From: Blastocladiella emersonii ATCC 22665
Lineage: Eukaryota; Blastocladiomycota; Blastocladiomycetes; Blastocladiales; Blastocladiaceae
Reading direction: 5' to 3'
NCBI GenBank assembly: GCA_025594325.1
Contig: JANHCV010000013.1
Location: 868,001 to 932,000 of the forward strand
Length of the DNA: 64,000 nucleotides
The translations under genes were made by a program, and so were the position numbers. The notes beneath the pieces were generated by a model that saw nothing but the letters and a program-made list of their open reading frames with translations, searched no databases and was not told where the DNA came from. The number at the start of each line of letters is the position of its first letter. The first letter of the stretch is position 1. Below are positions 31,819 through 42,226 of the stretch, in pieces.

Positions 31819-32613
31819 ATGAAACTACACACAAGAGACGACGCAACGCCAAACCGATCGGCGGAATGGGGCAACATGCACGGCAACCGCAACGGCTGCG
31901 ATTCGAACATAGCAGCTGATCCAGAGGACTTCAAGGCGGCGCCGCTTTCTACTATACTGCGTCGCCAGTCCGACCAGTGTTCCTCTCTCGAGCAATCGAA
32001 TCACCCGTGTGACGCTGATGCCTGGAAGGACTTGGGCAATCTGCTGCTCCAGGGCTGCTTCGGCCTTCCCGCCCGATCAAAGTCGTCCGTCCTTTTCGTC
32101 TGCTCTCCCAAAAACGACGGAGCTGCTCCTTTGTCCAAGTTTTTGCGACCGGAGTGCCTGTGTGACTCTGGCGCGCCCTGGACCCAGCACCTTCAAACCG
32201 AGACCGGTTTCCTTCAAGGTTGTCTGTTGACGGATTCCAAGTCATCGCCTACTCTCAAGGCGTGCGGCTGGACGTCCAGCTTCAGCCAGACTTGCACCAC
32301 GCCGTTGAACGACAACTTTGCGCTGTTCACGGTTGCTCGCAATCTCTTGGCCAAGGTCACCCCCAACACCGCTTCTCCGTCCAAAGTCAGTTCCTCGTTG
32401 TCTTCGGACGAAGCTTCAAAAGCTTCAAGCTCGAGATCGGGGGCAGTTTTTCCTTCCGGTCCAACTGCGACTCTGCCCGCTATCGCGGCTTCGACGACGG
32501 CTTCAGACGGCGCTTCAAGCATCCCGCTTGTCTCGACCTTGGCTGTTGTGGGCGGCGCTCTCGGATTCATTGCGGTATGCGTCTCACGCCTGCTCCACGA
32601 TCGAGTCAACTAA
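31819..32613 (+). pseudogene. Region with mixed frames, probable degraded DUF4470-family middle
   Basis: An ATG frame of 264 codons exists (31819-32613) ending in a hydrophobic stretch, but its composition is odd. A second frame at 32220-32600 gives QFLVVFGRSFKSFKLEIGG then CDSARYRGFDDGF, which loosely matches the exon-2 segment of copies 5 and 6 (VQVVFALPSG.. then ELAQYRGAVAL). I read the stretch as a decayed partial copy of the DUF4470 family rather than a new gene. If the long frame is real, it would be a short protein with one C-terminal membrane segment (LAVVGGALGFIAVCV). Confidence 0.35.
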
Positions 32614-32710
32614 CGTTTAACGTCTTCGGTAGCTCGTTGGTCTCGTCCTTGCTGTTCGGGCACGCCGAGACAAGTCTCACCTCGATGCCTCCCACGTCTC
32701 AAAGCCTCTC

Positions 32711-33418
32711 ATGGTTGAGTCCACGCGCGGGGCGCCGACTGACAACCACGTTGCCGTCAACATTTCCGCGCCTCCGGTCCTCGCGCCTTTGATGGCTTCC
32801 CCTACCCTCTCCACCAAGTCGCTCCCGCCGCCGACGTACTTCTCGGTCCTCCCTCTTGCGAGTATCTTTGCACCCGCCTCTGCCGACACGAAGCAGTCGT
32901 CTTCTGGCGACCTGCTTGACGAATGCTCGCTTCAAACCCTCGCCGATGAGTGGGAGTCGCTCTTCATGCAGCTCGAGCATGCCGCAGCGCGCTCGCTTGC
33001 CCCGACCGCGGCGCCGCCCAACGTGCGGTCGGCCGACAAAGCCCTGCTGCTCATGTCCGAGTTCCGCTCGCGCCGCGCCCGCCACGTTGCCGAGCTGGCG
33101 ACCGCGATTTGGACGGACCTCGAGACCCAGTCGAGCTGTGCAGTTATTGACCGAGAACTTTCCGAGATTGCCGACGCGATGCGCCAGGTCCTCACCCGGC
33201 TGCACGCGCGCTACCCGTCCATCGCGCTGATTCGGCTCGGATCCGGCGAGCCGCTATGCGAGCTTCCGGCGACAGCGTACAACGTGTACTTTGACGCGAC
33301 CGAGTCGACTTCCGCCCAAGCAGCCGCGAAGCAGGTCGTCGTCGGCTGCGTTTACCCCGGCTGGTTCGACGCGCGCGCTGGGCAGGTCGTTATCGCGCCC
33401 CGCGTCGTTGTCGAGTAG
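32711..33418 (+). CDS. Hypothetical protein, possible C-terminal piece of a DUF4470-family copy
   Basis: A clean 235-codon frame from ATG at 32711 to TAG. It has a Pro/Ala lead and a helical, charged body (LADEWESLFMQLEHAAARSL; ELSEIADAMRQVLTRLHARY) followed by beta-like residues (IALIRLGSGEPLCELPAT). The helix-then-strand order and the GSGEPL segment weakly resemble the tail of other copies (VIKIVPAGSTEPLAVLFVN in copy 6; LVKVIQQLFDAF..VLIRSEAG in copy 4). Codon use looks genuine. It could be the surviving carboxy part of a third subfamily whose 5' half is the degraded region upstream. Confidence 0.4.
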   Translation: MVESTRGAPTDNHVAVNISAPPVLAPLMASPTLSTKSLPPPTYFSVLPLASIFAPASADTKQSSSGDLLDECSLQTLADEWESLFMQLEHAAARSLAPTAAPPNVRSADKALLLMSEFRSRRARHVAELATAIWTDLETQSSCAVIDRELSEIADAMRQVLTRLHARYPSIALIRLGSGEPLCELPATAYNVYFDATESTSAQAAAKQVVVGCVYPGWFDARAGQVVIAPRVVVE

Positions 33419-33528
33419 CGGCGCGCATTTTTTCGAATTTTGTTTTGTTCGCCCATGTTCAATTTTAGTTACATTAGTTTGCTCCAAAGCATGTTGTTCA
33501 GTTACTACTCAAAGTCGATGAGCAGGCT

Positions 33529-33550
33529 GACGCGCTGCGCCACTCACGTG
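33529..33550 (-). promoter_or_regulatory. Dispersed 22-bp composite motif, copy g
   Basis: Minus strand reads CACGTGA followed directly by GTGGCGCAGCGCGTC; a further ACGCGT lies 10-20 bp to the right. It sits in the 287-bp spacer 33419-33705 after the fragment gene and before the 3' end of copy 3. Confidence 0.6.
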
Positions 33551-33705
33551 CGTTTGAGTAACGCGTCGGAGCCCAAGCAGGAAAATTGCCACCATGCCGC
33601 CGACCCGAAAACGCGATGAATAACAACCTCGAGCTTAAATTTCAAAAGCACGGCACTGGAGGACGTAATAACGAGGCATTTGTATATCGGCTTACCAGCA
33701 CTTCG

Positions 33706-36700
33706 TCAGCTCCCCTTTGCCATGAACGCGTTGAGCGCTGGCCCGAGGATGTCCACCCCGCTACCACACACGGGGTACACGGGAGTGAGGAGAACGCGCT
33801 TGAGGATCGGCCGCAGCGACGTGTAAAGCGCAGCGTCGAACCGCGGATCCTCCTCGGGCACGGGTCCCTTGATTGGGAACATGTCAGCGGCAGAGATCGC
33901 GGGGAAAGCGTTGGTCGAGAGCTCGTGAACGGACATGCGGCCAGCAATCGCTTGCGCGCACTGTTTGATCACATCCAGCCGGGAGTTGATATGGATCACA
34001 GTGGTCGAGTTGCGGGTCGAACATGGCCACGGTGCACTCGAGGCCGGGCGTCGGGATCATACCCGGTCCAGCCGAAGGAGCATGACGGCGCGGTCAAAAA
34101 AAATGAGAGCGCGACAGTCGCCCGCGTCATCGCGAACCGAGACCGCCTGGTTCCAGCTCGCAAACGCATCAAAGACTTGTCGGGTGGCCTCAACAAGGCC
34201 AGCAACTTCGAGCTCGACTTGTTTTCCGTGGACCGAATGACCCAGAATTTCAAGTGCATTCGCATCACGGCGCCGCGCATCAGCGCCCGCCGGGTGAAAG
34301 GTGTTGAGCATGTCCGCAGCCGTGCAGCTGGCCGCGCGGATCGAGTGCTGCATAATCGGTTGTTGAAAGCGAGAGGAAAGCGGCGCCCGGCTGGGGGCGG
34401 AACGGGTATGAACGAAGTGTCGGCGAGGGCGCACACAATACGTTCGAGTGTAAGCTTGACGCGTCGTTGCTTGCGGGCGACATGGATGTTCGTCACGCGA
34501 ACAGGCGCCGTGACGTGCATCGTCTGCGGGGCGCCGTTGATGAGCAGCGTCGCTCCGCCGGCACCGTCATCGAGCTCGGTTGACCCAATAACGATTTTGG
34601 GCTCGTCGGGCTTCGGAAGTGTGAATCTGGTCCTCGCGGCAGGCACGTTGGATGGAATTCGCATGACGATCTCGATTTGGTCCACGGCTTCGGCAACATT
34701 CTCAACAGGCAGCACCCAAGCACGCTGAATCTGCTGAAAGTAATCAAGCGGAGGCAGACTCAACGGAGGCATGGGACACGGGAAGCGGATGGCAGAGGAA
34801 AGCGGCACAAGTTTCCCTCCAAGGAGCGAGCGCTGGGGCGTTTCATCGTACCTCCGAAGTTTCTCGCGGTACACACCAACCATTGTGGTGTCGGGTGGCA
34901 ATGACTGCAAGCGCGCAACCGAGAGATCCGCACTGACGCGCAAGCTCGGAGGATGACCGTAAACGGGTTCAACGCGAAGGCTCTCGAGCCGGATAGTCAC
35001 ATCGCCGCTAACAAGCTCGAAGCCCAAGTAATCTCGATCCACTAAGGCGCCGTCATCGTCGGCGGGAACTACAAGCTCGACGCAAGAATAGCGACCCTTT
35101 TCGCGCCTCGAATAAAACCCATACTTGTCCAAAGCAGCTGAAATCTCGCCTGATCCGGTGATTGGACACCTGACACGCTCCACGAGACCCATAACGAAGT
35201 CGGTGAGCCCAGTCAACTTGCCATCGACGGGCAGGAAACAAGTCTTTGGATCAGTTGTTGTAACGCGGCTGGAGTCCATGGCGAATCGGATAAGTTTGGG
35301 AAGCAGGCTTGCCGTCGTAAAACTTTGGACTATACGGACAAACGTGAGCGGATCGCATAGGACCCAGTGGATCTGCATGACACACTTGATGTGCTCGAGT
35401 AGGAGGTGTAAAGAATGCATGTCACAAGGGTGTTAGTGAGAAAGGGCGATTTGTCAAGCATCGTCGGCACCGTTGGCTGACGCAGCTTGACGAACGTGAG
35501 ATGGCGCGTTTGGATGGGCATCGAGATGGTCGAGGCTCCAGGCCGACGATTGATACCAGGTATGTGAGCTCTTGGAAGTTGACATCTCGGCGAGTGCGAC
35601 GCCAAAAAGGCCGGGAAAGCCGCGTGTGGGAGACCCGACTTGAGCTTAAGGTAAGTATCAAGGCCGCCACCATAGTCGATTCCGGCCGAGGACGTCGAGG
35701 AGGTGAACAAACGCGCGCGGTCTGGGTGTTCGTCGCGCTCGCGAAGGAGAGGGGACCCGTGAACGAGGACGTTGATCAGTCCACAAGAATCGGTGAGATT
35801 GTTGGTATCGACACCGTCAAACCGCATGATCGGGTACAGTTTCATCAATTCCATGGTGACGATAGCATGGCCGTAGATAAACATGGCGCAGAAGCGTGGG
35901 TTGCTGTCAGTAACACTGCGGTAGAGCTCGGTGACCCAGTCGCCAAGTTCTGCCTGCATGGCGGCTTCGGGAAGCCCGCGTCCAAGAAGCACGTCAAAAG
36001 GGTCCGATGGCAGCGTGTTCGGTTCGACAGCATAGTATGACTCGTTGTCGATCGAGAGCAGGAGAAACGCGGGATTGACAACGAGAGCTGACTCCTATGT
36101 GAAGGCGCTCGACTCGGCAAGGCGTTCGATTGAGCAAGCAGTGCGCGCGGGGTCGCCGCCCTTGAGCACTCCACGGTACTGTGAGTTAAGCCGGTCCATG
36201 AACGAGACCACCGAGCTCGAGGCACTCGAGCAGAAAGTCGGGTTCGCGGCCGAAAACGACGCGTTGTACCGAGCGCGCTCCTCGAGCAACTTGTCGACCG
36301 ACCAGTCCACTTCGAGCCAGGCACACCAGCATCGGCGCAGCTCATCGAGAGTCTCAAAGTTAAAAAACGGAGAACGGCGACTTTTCTGAGACGTTCATCC
36401 ACTCCTTTACTAAACAGGCGCGCAACTGGCCGTTCCAAATCTCTCGGACATCGGGATCAAGCAGTGGAGAATACCAAAGCTGGCCAATGTAGCGTGTGAG
36501 CGACGCCAGGTCGAGCTCGTCGTGCGATGTGAAAGCGATTGCGTGAAGAATGACAAGGTTTCGCGCAAGCACCTCGGGCTGCCAATCGTTTAGCATGAAC
36601 ACGAGCCTCGCCGCCACACCCCTCTCTGCAGCTTCGTAAACGGTCCGGGCGACCTCGGCAAGATCGCCGCAGCCGCACAGCAAAGCGCTCAACAGGGATT

Positions 36701-36884
36701 GAGTGGACGACCCGTGCGAGCGAAACAGGTCGCGTGGCTGTACGTGGCGGAACGGGCGAAAGCGGTTGACGCGGTTCCCACGATACAGCGTGCGGCACGT
36801 CACCAGCGGAAGTGCCGGCCCCGCGCAGTTGTCGGTCATATTAGCAAGTTCGGACGTAATGCCGCCAGTTGCGGGTAGATTCAT
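33706..36884 (-). pseudogene. DUF4470-type protein, subfamily B, copy 3 (disabled)
   Basis: Homology runs from ATG 36884 (MNLPATGGITSEL) to a stop at 33706. The DUF4470 domain is complete (LLCGCGDLAEVARTV, LVFMLNDWQPEVLARNLVIL, GQLWYSPLLD). Lesions follow: a frameshift at a T-run near 36360, a TAG at about 36095 where copy 4 has a glutamine codon (FTQES), shifts near 35560 and 35330, and a shift near 34070 after ALIFFDRAVMLL. The C-terminal segment DAALYTSLRPILKRVLLTPV matches the end of copy 1, confirming the full length of the family at about 1050 residues. Several independent lesions make this a pseudogene even if one or two are assembly errors. It lies directly downstream of copy 4 on the same strand. 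Confidence 0.8.
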
Positions 36885-36900
36885 GTATTCAGGCGTGCAT

Positions 36901-39832
36901 TCATTGGGACACCGAGAGGTGGAGAGGGAGAGGGAGGGCCACGGCAATCCGAGACCGGCGATGATTCAAGGGGAGTGGAGCGAAAGGAGAGAACGTCAAG
37001 GCCATGGTGCACTCGAGACCAGGCGTCGGGATCATGCCTGGTCCAGCGGAAGGCAGCAGGACAGCGCGGTCAAGGAAAATGAGAGCGCAGCAGTCGCCCG
37101 CTTCAGAGCGAATCAAAACCGCGCGTTTTCCGCATAAAAACGCGTCAAAGAGCTGCTGAATGACTTTGACCAGGTCACGAAGCTCTTGCTTGACCAGAAA
37201 TTCAGCAGCCGGACGCAAGGCTCTGACCAAGTCAATGCCCGCACAGCGAGCTGCGAATAGCGAGTGCTGCATGATCGAGCTCCAAAGTGGCATGGGGAAG
37301 CGGCGACCGGCCCGAGGCGTCGATATCATCAGCGGACAGTCTGCTTGAACATAAAGTGCGCGTTCAAGAATGAGAGTGACGCGGCCCTCCTTGCGGGCGA
37401 TCCGGATGTCGGTCACGCGGACGGGAGCGGTGACGCGCATAGTTTGGGCGACCCCGTTGATGAGAATGATCGCTTGGCCGAGTCCGAAGTTGACCTTGGT
37501 GATGTCTCGGGTCGGGGAGCAAGAAGTAGTCGGCGGAAGGGTAAACTTGGTCTTCGCGGCGGAGACGCCTGGAGGGATGCGCAAGACGAGCTCGATCTGG
37601 TCCAACTTTTCGGCCACGTACTCGACGGGTAGCCCCAATTCGCGCTGGCCAGTTGGACGACAAGTTTGCTGAAGCGGCTGACGCGGCTGAGCACAAGGGT
37701 AATGTGAGACGCATGCAGCGGAAAGCGGGAGCAGTTTCCCTCCGAGAAGCGTATGCTTGACCTGGCCGTCATGTTGTCGCAGGAGCTGCTCGCGGTATAC
37801 GCCAAGCGTCGTTTCTGGTGGCAAGGATTTGAACACGGGTCGCGAAAGCTTTGCCGAGACGCAGATGCGCGGAGGGTGGCCGTATACCGGCTGGACGCAA
37901 AGATCTTCCAGTCTTAGGATCCCGTTGGGACGGGAAATAACGAGAACAAGATGCTCCGGCTGCAGAGGGGTGTCGTCACCAGCAGGGACCACGAGCTCGA
38001 TATGTAAAGACGAAGCCGATTCTGGGAGAGCAAAAAACCTGTAGCTTTCCATGGCGTTACAAATTTCAGCCTCGGCCCTCGGAAGTAGAGTGCACTTTTC
38101 CAAGGTATGAACGAGGAAGCGAGTGATTCCGGTGAGAAGTTGAGAATCGGTGCGTGGGGCGCATGGTATGGGATCTGTCGTCCGGACACGGCCAGAATCA
38201 ATGGCAAATCGAAGAAACTTCATTATCAGACTCGCAGTTGTAAATCTGGGAACTGTGTGAAATACGTTAGCAATTTAACCCAAGACCGAGATTCAATCAA
38301 CTAAAGCGCACCTGTAGCGCTTGGGAGGGAGGAACGGTGAGTGATGCATGTCACAAGCGCGTCGGAGAGAAACGGAGACTTGTCCAGAAACGTCGGCGAG
38401 GTCGGCTGAGTCAGCTTGACGAAGTTCAAGTAGCGCGTCGGGTTGATGTCGAGGTGATCGAGACCCCAAGCGGAGCCTTGATACCAAGTCGGCGAACGCT
38501 GTGGGTTCGACTTTTCGGCGAGGACGACGCCAAAGAGGGCCGGGAACGCCGCGTGCGGGAGGCCCGACATACGTTGAAGATACCGGTCAAGATCGCCCGA
38601 CGCTATATCAGTCGCTGCCTTCGAATAAGTGAGCAGCCGCGCAGGCTCCGAGTGCATGTCGGTAGCCCGAAGCAGAGGTGACCCATGGACAAGGATGTTG
38701 ATCAGCCCACACGAATCGGCGAGGTTATTCGTGTCAACGATGTCAAATTGTGAGGAAGGACGGGTTGCGATTCGTTCCATGTGCGCAATCGCGTGACCGT
38801 GAGCGAAAGCGAAAATCAATCTTGGCTCAGCTGGAGTGAGGCCGTCACGGAGCGTCGAAACCCAATCGCCGAGCTCGGCCAGCATCGCCGACTCAGGAAG
38901 TCCACGACCAAGAAGCAAGTCAAAGGCATCCGACGGCAGCGTGTTCGGGTCGACGGCGTAGTACAGCTCGTTGTCGATAGAGAGTAGGAGAAACGTGGGA
39001 TTCACAACAACGGTCGACTCCTGCGTGAATGCACTCGAATCGGCAAGACGCTCGATTGAACATCGGCAAGACGCTCGATTGAACATGCCGTGCGCGCCGA
39101 TTGGGCGCCCGTAAGTACACCTCGATACTGTGCCTCGACACGGTTCATGGAAGCCGTCGTGGTTGAGGTGCTCGGACTGGCTGTTGTGTCTGCAGTGGAG
39201 CAAGCTTGGCGGTACCGAGCCCGATGCTCGAGCAGCGCGTCGACAGACCAATCCATGTCGAGCCATGCGCTCCAGATGCGGCGCACCTCGTACCGGGTCG
39301 ACTTGCTTGCTACGCAGAGTCGTAAGCCGGGTGCGGAGTCCAACCAATCTTTTTCGATGCAAGCGCGCATATGGCCGTTCCAGAACTCGCGAACCTTGGG
39401 ATCGAGAAAGTGCGAGTACCAGAGCTGCCCAACATTGCGGGTCAGGGTCGGCAAATCGACCTCGTCAGCCGGCGCGAAAGCGATTGCGTGGAGAATTAGC
39501 ATATTACGCGCGAGAACTTCGGGTTGCCAGTCATTTAGAGTGAAGACAAGTTTTTGCGGCATTCCCCGCGCTGCGGCCTCGCACACGGTCCGAGCGACCT
39601 CGGCCAAGTCGCCGCAACCGCACACGAGTGTGTGCAGGTAGACCTGCTTGAGCGACCCGGTCAACAGAAAGAGGTCCCGCGGCGGGTGGTTACGAAACGG
39701 TCGAAAGCGGTTGATGCGATTGCCGCGGTACTGCGTGCGGCACGTCACGAGCGTCGGACTCGGCGCCTTTGGTTTGTCGACCAGACTAGTCGCCGAGTCG
39801 GATCTATTGCCGCCAGTCACGGGTGGTTTCAT
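36901..39832 (-). pseudogene. DUF4470-type protein, subfamily B, copy 4 (disabled)
   Basis: Exon 1 39832-38312 and exon 2 38252-36901, joined by a 59-nt phase-1 intron (38253-38311, GTGCGC..GCTAACG..CACAG). The start is MKPPVTGGNRSDS; the DUF4470 domain has LVCGCGDLAEVARTV, LVFTLNDWQPEVLARNMLIL and GQLWYSHFLD. A perfect 23-bp tandem duplication (39039-39084) shifts the frame inside TACSIERLADSSAF; removing one unit would leave the rest open to 38312. Exon 2 is open to its stop at 36901, but the protein ends after ECTMALTF with 34 unrelated residues, so about 110 C-terminal residues present in copies 1 and 3 are missing. That stop lies only 17 bp before the start codon of copy 3. Confidence 0.8.
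39039..39084. repeat. Perfect 23-bp tandem duplication inside copy 4
   Basis: The 23-mer starting ATCGGCAAGACGCTCG occurs twice back to back (39039-39061, 39062-39084). Other copies have it once. Because 23 is not a multiple of three it breaks the frame. Confidence 0.9.
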
Positions 39833-40186
39833 GGTTCTAAACGTGCATTCATGGGTTGGGAGGGAGAGTGCGAAAGTCGCGACGCGTTCGGTTCGAAGCG
39901 TGGGAACCGAGGTCGCGCGCGTTGCGCCACTCACGTGATTGCCCGACGCGTCTCGCGGCTTGTCTCCCCGCGTCCCTCTCGCCGCGACTGAACGCCACAC
40001 GCGCGGCGACCTGTATCCCTCCATCGCTGTGCTGACCCAGTGGTCGCCGCGCTTGGACACGGCAACGCTGGTTCATTTCACTAGAAACTTTCTCCTGTTA
40101 CGCGCCTAATTAGAGTACACTATTTCTTCGCGCTAGGTTTCATAAATAATGAATGAAATCACTTGAATAGAGTATATTTGCGACGC
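39833..40186. other. Spacer between DUF4470 copy 4 and the ADP-ribosyltransferase gene
   Basis: It contains a composite motif and is AT-rich at 40080-40170. No gene seen. Confidence 0.5.
39916..39937 (-). promoter_or_regulatory. Dispersed 22-bp composite motif, copy h, upstream of copy 4
   Basis: Minus strand reads CACGTGA followed directly by GTGGCGCAACGCGCG, 84 bp before the start of DUF4470 copy 4 and in the same orientation; a separate GACGCGTC lies at about 39945. Confidence 0.6.
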
Positions 40187-41677
40187 TTACTCTTTGTTGG
40201 CGTGCTCCATGATGGTCTTGTATAGCTCCTTGCGCATGACGAAAACGGCTCCACCCTTGCACCCGTTGCGCAAGTACCCGCTGACCCCACCCTTGCCCGT
40301 CGGCAGTGACATACGTTCTGGGGTCGGGACAAAGTAGTTGGGGTTGGCGTGGAACGTGGTGGCACCGTCCCGGACGACAAAAAGCCCCTCGATGTTCCGA
40401 GGCTGGATCCTGTCCAGGATACTGACCTCAAACTCGTGCGCGTACCGGCTTCCAACGCGCAGCAGCTTGGACGACACGTTCAAATCCAAGCCGTTGATGG
40501 CGCGGGCGCGGAGCACAGCGTAATCACTAGGATTCGTGCCCGAGGCGCCAAACCGGCGCGCAACGGACATCTTGTGCGAGGTGCTCACGTAGCAGCTCTC
40601 CATGACGATCCCGCTCTGGTGCATAAAGGCGTCGGCATCCACACGCCCACGCGGAGGGACGCCTGAGTTGAAGAGCCGGTCCGGTGCGCCGTCCTGCAAG
40701 TAGATCTGGTCACCGCGGTAAACGACGTCTTGACCGCCAGTCAGGGCTTCATGAGGGAACGGGTTGTTGTTGTACGTCGCGTCAGGAAGCTCGTCGACGG
40801 GTGTCGGGACATCGGTGAGCTTGGACTCGGCGTACTTGGAAATGATTTCCTGCGCCTTGAACGCTTCCTCGGACGAGACAAGACCTTCTCCCGCGCGGAA
40901 GTCCTCGAGGGTCTTGTAGGCCTTTTTGACGAGCCGCTTCTGGACAAGCTTACCGGCCAGTTGACCAGCCAGGCCATCGAATACGGGCGTAACGATAGCG
41001 CCAATGAGGCCGTCGAGGACCGCGTCAGGCGAGTCGTTCTTGACCACCGCGTCCCACGCCGCGATCTGCCCTGAGGGCGTGAACTCGCCGTTGATGGCGG
41101 ACTCGACTCCAGTGATAGCACCATCCATGGCCGCTCCCGCCGCCGTCCCGCCAGCGATGGCACCGACCGGCCCGCCAGCAAAGAAGCCGGCCACCCCGCC
41201 CGCCATGACGCCCGCGGCCCGCATCCCGCTGCGCATCGCGCGGTCGTCCGCTTCGCGGCAGCCCGCGGCGTACGAGATGCACCCCTTGACGTGGGCGACG
41301 ACAGGGATCGACTCGAGCGTGCTCTCGGCCACCTCCAAGGCTAACCCGGCAGTAGTTGAGCCCGACTTGGCCGTTGCCTCGGCGCACTTGACCACGGTCT
41401 TGTTGAGCGCATCAATTTGGCCAAGCGTCACGCCGGCGGCGACCGATACTGCGGCTGTAGCGACGGCGGTGCCCGCGGTTTCAGCGACGTGGCGCACGAT
41501 CGTCTGCTCGGCCTTCTTGGCGGTGAACCTGGCGCAACCTTCCACAGCATCGTTGAGCTCCTTGACCTGGCCAAACGTCACGTCGGCAGTGAAGGCGGTT
41601 CCCGCCGTGGCGATGGCACCGCCGATAGTGGAAATTTCGTTGCCCGTGGCGATGTTTTGTGACAGGGAGAGGTGCAT
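40187..41677 (-). CDS. Enterotoxin/pertussis-S1-like ADP-ribosyltransferase domain protein
   Basis: An intronless 496-residue frame from ATG 41677 to TAA at 40187. The C-terminal third has the R-S-E signature of mono-ADP-ribosyltransferases related to the enterotoxin A-chain: Arg321 in VVYRGD, Ser365-Thr-Ser367 in CYVSTSHK, and Glu415-x-Glu417 in AHEFEV, the ExE pair typical of arginine-specific enzymes. The order and spacing fit the family. The N-terminal region is Ala/Val-rich and helical, and residues about 150-190 form a glycine-zipper-like segment (GGVAGFFAGGPVGAIAGG) that could insert in or cross a membrane. No signal peptide is evident. Such proteins transfer ADP-ribose from NAD+ to protein targets; whether this one is a secreted effector or acts internally cannot be told. 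No adjacent partner or immunity-like gene is seen. Lack of introns and isolated position are compatible with acquisition from bacteria. Confidence 0.78.
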   Translation of the reverse strand: MHLSLSQNIATGNEISTIGGAIATAGTAFTADVTFGQVKELNDAVEGCARFTAKKAEQTIVRHVAETAGTAVATAAVSVAAGVTLGQIDALNKTVVKCAEATAKSGSTTAGLALEVAESTLESIPVVAHVKGCISYAAGCREADDRAMRSGMRAAGVMAGGVAGFFAGGPVGAIAGGTAAGAAMDGAITGVESAINGEFTPSGQIAAWDAVVKNDSPDAVLDGLIGAIVTPVFDGLAGQLAGKLVQKRLVKKAYKTLEDFRAGEGLVSSEEAFKAQEIISKYAESKLTDVPTPVDELPDATYNNNPFPHEALTGGQDVVYRGDQIYLQDGAPDRLFNSGVPPRGRVDADAFMHQSGIVMESCYVSTSHKMSVARRFGASGTNPSDYAVLRARAINGLDLNVSSKLLRVGSRYAHEFEVSILDRIQPRNIEGLFVVRDGATTFHANPNYFVPTPERMSLPTGKGGVSGYLRNGCKGGAVFVMRKELYKTIMEHANKE

Positions 41678-42226
41678 GAACGAGTGGTAGGACTCGGCCA
41701 AGGTGGCTACTTAACATACGGAGTCGCTTCAACACCTCAACAGTAGAGCGTAGCGCATCCGACGAGCTACAGGCAAGTAAATCCCAAGCGTGCCAAGAAT
41801 TACTGTCTAGCTTCGCTGCTCCTTGGGTTTCACTGTTCATTTCATTTCCACTGTCAAACGAGGTCAAACTAAAAACATTAAGGAAGCTTCGCAACTTCCC
41901 TGGAAAACCAAACAACTTTCCAGCTGTCAGGGCGAACAGTCATCCGATACGGCTGCATCACCCATGCGAGCAGCGTGCTCGCGTCACGATAGATCAGAGC
42001 AGCGTGGCAGATTCTTACGCGTGGATTAGCAGCGGGTGACCTGCCGTGCTCCCGCGCGTTTGCCCGGAAGCCGAGAGACGCGTCGCGAAATGGCGTGGAA
42101 ATCACATGACCACGCCCTGCGAGACACGACGCGTTGTGCAGACCCCATGGCGTCGCGGCTAAGTAACCGGGTCCAAACGCAGAGCCCAGAGCATCAAAAA
42201 ATCCGAGTATATCAGCGCCAAATCAC
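41678..42226. other. Intergenic, no supported gene
   Basis: Contains two ACGCGT elements at about 42077 and 42129 flanking a CACATG, a loose variant of the composite motif arrangement. No gene. Confidence 0.45.
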
